Shown here piece by piece: positions 23,141 through 26,734 of a DNA stretch of 26,734 bases (its first letter is position 1; the number at the start of each line of letters is the position of its first letter). A program made the position numbers and the translations under genes. The notes under the pieces are model-generated. The model saw only the letters and a program-made list of their open reading frames with translations. It searched no databases and was not told where the DNA came from. Source of the DNA: a virus; IMG/VR virus record IMGVR_UViG_3300002514_006559, positions 1 through 26,734 of that record; one strand, written 5' to 3'.

Positions 23141-23405
23141 ATATGTTTATTTCTGTAAAAAATGTGAGGGTATTTTTGAAGTAAATCATTCTTTGCAAAA
23201 AACATGCACATTGTGCGAAATTTGTGAGACAGAAGGTCAACTTGAGCGGAAGCCTTCATCGTTTTTTTTAAGCAAAAAACAAGCTAAATTAGCAGGAAAA
23301 AATCAACCTGGCGCTCTTGTGAAGGAAACCATTGAAGATACGCGCCAAGAGTTGAGGGTTGAAAGAGAAAAATTAGGCAACAGGGAGTTTAAGGATGTTA
23401 AGTAA
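23133..23405 (+). CDS. FmdB-type zinc-ribbon protein
   Basis: A 90-residue protein. The start at 23133 is chosen because MPKYVYFCKKCEGIFEV is the canonical FmdB opening (MPxYxYxCxxCGxxFE); an upstream ATG at 23109 would break this pattern. C8 and C11 form the first zinc knuckle. C25, C28 and C31 supply the second (TCTLCEIC), one cysteine more than usual. ERKPS ends the ribbon, as in the family. The last 45 residues are charged and helical. FmdB-like ribbons are presumed regulators or nucleic-acid binders, common in phage genomes; here the gene lies just upstream of the late sigma factor region. No clear ribosome-binding site, so translation is probably coupled to the overlapping upstream gene. 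Confidence 0.83.
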   Translation: MPKYVYFCKKCEGIFEVNHSLQKTCTLCEICETEGQLERKPSSFFLSKKQAKLAGKNQPGALVKETIEDTRQELRVEREKLGNREFKDVK

Positions 23406-23763
23406 TAATGTGGAGTGGATATTATTGGTGGCCATTATATCCGTTATATTAAATATAGTTTTTTTTATATATGCCCGCAGGATTTTGTTTCGTGTGTTTT
23501 TTGCATCAGAAGCAGCATCTGAAATTTTTACACGACTGGATTCTTTTCAAGAACATCTTCAATCAATTTATGAATTACCCACCTTTTATGGAGATGACAC
23601 TTTACAAGGTCTTTTGGAACACATTAAATCATTAACAAGTTATTTGGGTCAATATGAAGAAGTGTATTCTTTTACACAACCGGATTTAATGGAGCAATTA
23701 GAATCTGCTTCAGAAGAATTACAAGAGATATATGAACAAGAAACGCAAGAAAAAGAAGAATAA
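23395..23763 (+). CDS. Single-pass membrane protein with coiled-coil-like tail
   Basis: A 122-residue protein with one hydrophobic segment (about 8-27, WILLVAIISVILNIVFFIY) followed by ARRILFR. By the positive-inside rule this suggests N-out, C-in topology, with about 90 cytoplasmic residues. The tail is acidic and helical (FQEHLQSIYEL, MEQLESASEELQEIYEQ) and could form a coiled coil. Function unrecognised; small anchored proteins of this kind occur near late-gene regulators in T4-like phages. GGGAG lies about eight bases before the ATG, the start overlaps the zinc-ribbon gene by 11 bases, and the end overlaps the sigma gene by 32. Confidence 0.65.
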   Translation: MLSNNVEWILLVAIISVILNIVFFIYARRILFRVFFASEAASEIFTRLDSFQEHLQSIYELPTFYGDDTLQGLLEHIKSLTSYLGQYEEVYSFTQPDLMEQLESASEELQEIYEQETQEKEE

Positions 23764-24415
23764 TAATTACTTTACTAAAGTTCACGAGAATGCAATCCTT
23801 GAATATATTAATTCCGAGGATCAAGCTTTCCGTAATGAAATTTATAGAGATGTAATTCAGCCAGTTTTCACAGAAATGATCAACAAGATCGTTTTTACTT
23901 ATAAATTCACCAACCTTCCTAATGTCGATAGTCTTAAATCCGAATGCGAAATGCATCTCGTAACAATTTTAAGTAACTTTGATCCCTCCAAAGGCTCCAA
24001 AGCATTTTCTTATTTTAGCGTTATAACAAAAAATTGGTTTATAGCAAAGGTTAAAAAAACCGCAATTCAATTAAAAAGAGAAGCTCATTATGATGAAATC
24101 TCTAAACGAATAGAAATGGAACACCTTTCCATTTATAATAAATACGATAAAGAGCGCGAGCAGAAAGAGTTTATAGAACATTTGTGGAAAGAAATAAAAA
24201 AATGGGAAGGTCAAAATTTAAAAGACAACGAAAGAAAGGTACTTGAAGCAATTAAGATTTTGTTTACTGATGCCGACTCCATTGAAATTTTTAATAAGAA
24301 AGCTATTTATTTGTACATTAGAGAGATCACTAATTTAAACACCAAACAGGTTTTAAACAACCTTAATAAGTTTAGAAGTGAATATGCTAATTTTAAAAAG
24401 AAATGGAACAATTAA
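23732..24415 (+). CDS. 55: Late-transcription sigma factor, T4 gp55-like
   Basis: A 227-residue protein. The N-terminus is strongly basic (KKRKKKK). A sigma region-2-like core occupies about 68-108: LKSECEMHLVTILSNFDPSK followed by GSKAFSYFSVITKNWFIAK. This is the pattern of gp55 proteins in T4-like and cyanophage relatives (FN..K..NAFAYFT.I....F). The C-terminal segment (about 185-220, AIYLYIREITNLNTKQVLNN) looks like a helix-turn-helix seen in the longer cyanophage-type gp55. gp55 directs host RNA polymerase to late promoters, usually with the sliding clamp gp45 and coactivator gp33, neither of which is in the window. This gene is one of the best indications that the sequence is a T4-supergroup phage. 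Confidence 0.8.
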   Translation: MNKKRKKKKNNNYFTKVHENAILEYINSEDQAFRNEIYRDVIQPVFTEMINKIVFTYKFTNLPNVDSLKSECEMHLVTILSNFDPSKGSKAFSYFSVITKNWFIAKVKKTAIQLKREAHYDEISKRIEMEHLSIYNKYDKEREQKEFIEHLWKEIKKWEGQNLKDNERKVLEAIKILFTDADSIEIFNKKAIYLYIREITNLNTKQVLNNLNKFRSEYANFKKKWNN

Positions 24416-24702
24416 ATAAAAATTTTGACTCTCTCACCGAAGAAGCGATTGATAATGTCCGAGCTGATCGCAATCAAACAAAAGAATTACTAAAAGATTT
24501 AGTTAAATATCTTTCAAACGATGAACATCGACACAAAGAAGTTGGTATAATTGCTGCCAAATATGTCGAAACCCTTCAAAGATCAAATGAACAACTTGTT
24601 AAAATTGCTGCTTTAAAGCAAAAAGAAGTGGCAAATAATACTGGCCTTACAGATGATGAAAGGTCTGAAATATTTGATAAATTAAATGAGGGGAATAAAT
24701 AA
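24403..24702 (+). CDS. Small helical phage protein, unrecognised
   Basis: A 99-residue, highly charged, mostly helical protein. The central part, HRHKEVGIIAAKYVETLQRS followed by NEQLVKIAALKQKE, is a likely coiled coil, and DRNQTKELLKDLVKYLS precedes it. No catalytic motif. It overlaps the sigma gene by 13 bases and shares one base with the next start (TAATG). A small terminase-like or structural chaperone role is possible by size and position, but nothing in the sequence proves it. Confidence 0.65.
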   Translation: MEQLNKNFDSLTEEAIDNVRADRNQTKELLKDLVKYLSNDEHRHKEVGIIAAKYVETLQRSNEQLVKIAALKQKEVANNTGLTDDERSEIFDKLNEGNK

Positions 24703-26108
24703 TGGTTAAAAAATTCAAGTATGATCTTGATCTGGACGATACTGCATCTCCCCGCACATTTAGATTTGATGAGTCTGAACATAGACAAGCTCTTATAAAT
24801 AATTTTCTTAAAACAGATTCTGATGTATTGAACTTAGTAGGCGCAACCGATCCATTTATGGCACAAGCTCAGTCTATGAGAAAGATGATGCAAGAATATA
24901 ATCATATGCGAGCGGTGACACCTACAGATCACATCGCCCGCGCATTAAAGGTTGAGATATTAACTGGTGTTCAAGCTGGAGTTGGGCCTGAACAAATGGC
25001 AGGTTCAAAAAAGCCACGATTTAAGGTGTATGCTCGACGTATTGGCCCCACCGCTGATATGTCACAACCTGCTAGTGTTGATTGGTGTAAAATAACAGGA
25101 AAAGACGCAATTAACAAGGCGATAGCACAACATCCAGTTTATTATCCAGTTCCCGGCGCTGAACAACCTTCAGTTGGTGATATAATAAAAGTTTCGGTTT
25201 TTGAATCTACGGAATTTGGAAGGTCTAATCTATATCATGGAATTTTGCAATCTGAGTTATTAAAACCTAGAAAAAGCGCACAGAATAAAACCAACAAAGG
25301 ATTAAGACCTGCAACACCAGAAAACAAAAAAGAGCCAATAGATTGTAAAAATAGAAATAAACTTAGAAAGAAAGCAGAAAAATTTCCCACAAATAAATTC
25401 CTTAGAGGAAAGGGTAATGCCCTTACTGATTTGATAGAATATAATGGTCATATTACTGATAAAAATGCCGAAAAGCTCCCTGGATCTGTAAAATTGTTTT
25501 TGACTAAACTTAATGAAATAGCTCCCAATGAGACACGGACAGGAGTTCCAGGCGGCATTGGCGGAGGCGGCAAAATCCGTTTTACCGATTTTGATAGGAC
25601 TGGTAAAGACCAAGCAGAAAGAATGTATAAAAATTGGGTGAGCGTGGCAGAAAATGTACAAGGGGACACTGGTCGCCCGCCACTGTCTCCTTTGAGAAAC
25701 CCGTCAGATTGGTGGAAAGATTTAACACAAGCTAACGTATCATTAGACAAATATAGTAACAAAGTAGTTATAGGAAAAATAAAAGGAATATTTAAAGATA
25801 ATTATAGAAACGAAGCGATTAAACAAGCACAAGCGTTGCTAGAAAAAACCCCTGTATCTAAACACCAAAAAGGCAAATCGATTGACATTGGTTTGCTTAA
25901 ATCAGATAAGATTCTCGTTAAACAAGCCGCTAATCTCGGGCTCTTTAAAATACTTAAAGCGGTGGCTCAAGAAACTTGTTCATTTATTTTAGTTGAAAAA
26001 GATCACTTTCATATAAACACAGATGCAAAGGAATTTGGTTGGAAAAAAGATTCAGGTCTGGGCGCATGGGCTGATGTCATTCCACCAAAAGGGCCACCAA
26101 AAAAATAA
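24702..26108 (+). CDS. Virion-associated protein with C-terminal M15-like peptidoglycan peptidase domain (gp5-like hub candidate)
   Basis: A 468-residue protein preceded by a good GAGGGG site. The N-terminal ~190 residues contain predicted beta strands (RALKVEILTGV, RFKVYARRIG, SVGDIIKVSVFES), compatible with an OB-fold of baseplate hub proteins such as gp5; this is inference. A basic linker (190-230) follows. The C-terminal part resembles M15 D,D-/L,D-peptidases: KIRFTDFDRTGKDQAERMY (291-309) corresponds to the IRxTSGYRTxxDQ region, SKHQKGKSIDI (386-396) is the SxHxxGxAxD zinc motif (H388, D395), and DHFHI gives H435 and H437. That is the complete ligand set. T4 gp5 carries a lysozyme at this sort of position, so a peptidase replacing the glycosidase is plausible. 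GGIGGGG (284-290) is a flexible loop. Confidence 0.72.
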   Translation: MVKKFKYDLDLDDTASPRTFRFDESEHRQALINNFLKTDSDVLNLVGATDPFMAQAQSMRKMMQEYNHMRAVTPTDHIARALKVEILTGVQAGVGPEQMAGSKKPRFKVYARRIGPTADMSQPASVDWCKITGKDAINKAIAQHPVYYPVPGAEQPSVGDIIKVSVFESTEFGRSNLYHGILQSELLKPRKSAQNKTNKGLRPATPENKKEPIDCKNRNKLRKKAEKFPTNKFLRGKGNALTDLIEYNGHITDKNAEKLPGSVKLFLTKLNEIAPNETRTGVPGGIGGGGKIRFTDFDRTGKDQAERMYKNWVSVAENVQGDTGRPPLSPLRNPSDWWKDLTQANVSLDKYSNKVVIGKIKGIFKDNYRNEAIKQAQALLEKTPVSKHQKGKSIDIGLLKSDKILVKQAANLGLFKILKAVAQETCSFILVEKDHFHINTDAKEFGWKKDSGLGAWADVIPPKGPPKK

Positions 26109-26120
26109 GGACAAAACACT

Positions 26121-26734
26121 ATGGAACCAAGCAAAAAAGCAAGAACCCGCGAGGGATTATGTCAAGAGATTCTGGATCAATTAGACGAGACTGATAATTC
26201 TCAAATTATTTACACTGGCGTTGGCTTGGCTGGTGGCGAAATGGTCGAGCCATTACCCATTTATAATAAAGCTGATTGCGAAGAAGTAATTTCTGGCAAA
26301 AATAATACTTGGATTGTTCTTGGTAGAGACAGACCATCGGGCATTACATCAGGCCGAAATGCCAATACTCAAGCTGGAGCAATTGATATTGTTGTGGGGC
26401 GAATGGGGCCAAATGTTGTAGAGTGCGAAAAAGGTGGCAAAAAAGTTTTTGTGGATCCGATTTTTTCTGCTGATGCTGCTCGAATTTATATAAGTCAAAA
26501 AACTGATATTGATAAGAATTTTAATTTAGCACCTGGATCTCTTGGAAGTCCTGGGCTTTATCATTCCGATACTTTCGCAAAGAAAATACCAGGCGTTCCT
26601 GAACTTCATCCTAAATCTGGTATTGCTATTAAAGCCGATGATGTTCGATTGATTTCAAGGAGAGGAATTAAGTTGGTTACAATGCAACCCGGCGCAGAAT
26701 CTATTTCAACCAATAAAGACAAAACCCGAAGCAT
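26121..26734 (+). CDS. Conserved phage structural-type protein (3' end outside window)
   Basis: The ATG at 26121 opens a frame that stays open to the right edge (204 complete codons), so the C-terminus is missing. It begins MEPSKKARTREGLCQEILDQ and contains WIVLGRDRPSGITSGRNA followed by TQAGAIDIVVGRMGPN, then IYISQKTDIDKNFNL and SGIAIKADDVRLISRRGIKL. Repeated short beta strands with glycine turns suggest a virion beta-rich protein. I recall proteins with the GRDRPS/TQAGAIDIVVGR pattern in marine T4-like phages annotated only as structural or hypothetical. The start lies 12 bases after the peptidase gene with AAGGA upstream. No enzymatic motif is seen. Confidence 0.72.
   Translation, partial: MEPSKKARTREGLCQEILDQLDETDNSQIIYTGVGLAGGEMVEPLPIYNKADCEEVISGKNNTWIVLGRDRPSGITSGRNANTQAGAIDIVVGRMGPNVVECEKGGKKVFVDPIFSADAARIYISQKTDIDKNFNLAPGSLGSPGLYHSDTFAKKIPGVPELHPKSGIAIKADDVRLISRRGIKLVTMQPGAESISTNKDKTRS

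Overview
This AT-rich window looks like part of the genome of a large tailed phage, probably a myovirus of the T4-like supergroup and possibly aquatic. The markers are phage core genes at both ends: a PIN-PhoH type ATPase and a Cas4/RecB-like nuclease on the left, and an FmdB-type zinc ribbon, a T4 gp55-like late sigma factor, a virion-type protein ending in an M15-like peptidase domain and a conserved phage structural-type protein on the right. All recognised genes lie on the + strand. Most are packed with overlaps of 1 to about 47 bases or gaps of a few bases. I see no tRNA, rRNA, CRISPR array, insertion sequence or convincing terminator.

Layout. 1-2680: PhoH-like ATPase (cut by the left edge), an HExxH putative metalloprotease, a small unknown protein and a PD-(D/E)XK nuclease. 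2694-22947: an island of about 20 kb for sugar and carbohydrate metabolism. It starts with two GT4-type glycosyltransferases and a GT4-GT2 two-domain protein, then a small unknown protein. Next is a metabolic block: an LhgO-like 2-hydroxyacid oxidase, an SDR epimerase, a radical SAM protein, PanB (ketopantoate hydroxymethyltransferase) and an acetolactate-synthase-like ThDP enzyme. A decayed gene fragment with homology to the downstream ColD-like gene follows. Then come two tandem paralogous GT-A-like proteins, a PLP-dependent ColD-like 3-dehydratase, a methyltransferase, a GDP-fucose-synthase-family protein with altered catalytic residues, and a second pair of related GT2-like proteins. The island ends with a heptose-type module: HldE-kinase-like, RmlD-like reductase, HldE-nucleotidyltransferase-like, HAD phosphatase and cupin. 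22949-26734: return to phage genes.

Working together (inference). The island seems able to make or finish at least two unusual activated sugars: a 3,6-dideoxyhexose of colitose type and a heptose-like nucleotide sugar. It also has a small-molecule branch (PanB, ThDP enzyme, 2-hydroxyacid oxidase) that may build a branched acyl or branched-chain decoration. At least seven predicted glycosyltransferases would transfer the products. No flippase, polymerase, ABC exporter or polyprenyl-phosphate sugar transferase is visible, so a cytoplasmic acceptor such as a virion protein or phage DNA is as plausible as host-surface remodelling. Several first steps (e.g. GDP-mannose 4,6-dehydratase, sedoheptulose-7-phosphate isomerase) are absent and would have to come from the host or from outside the window.

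Limits: functions rest on motif reading by eye. The exact sugars, acceptors and host are unknown.
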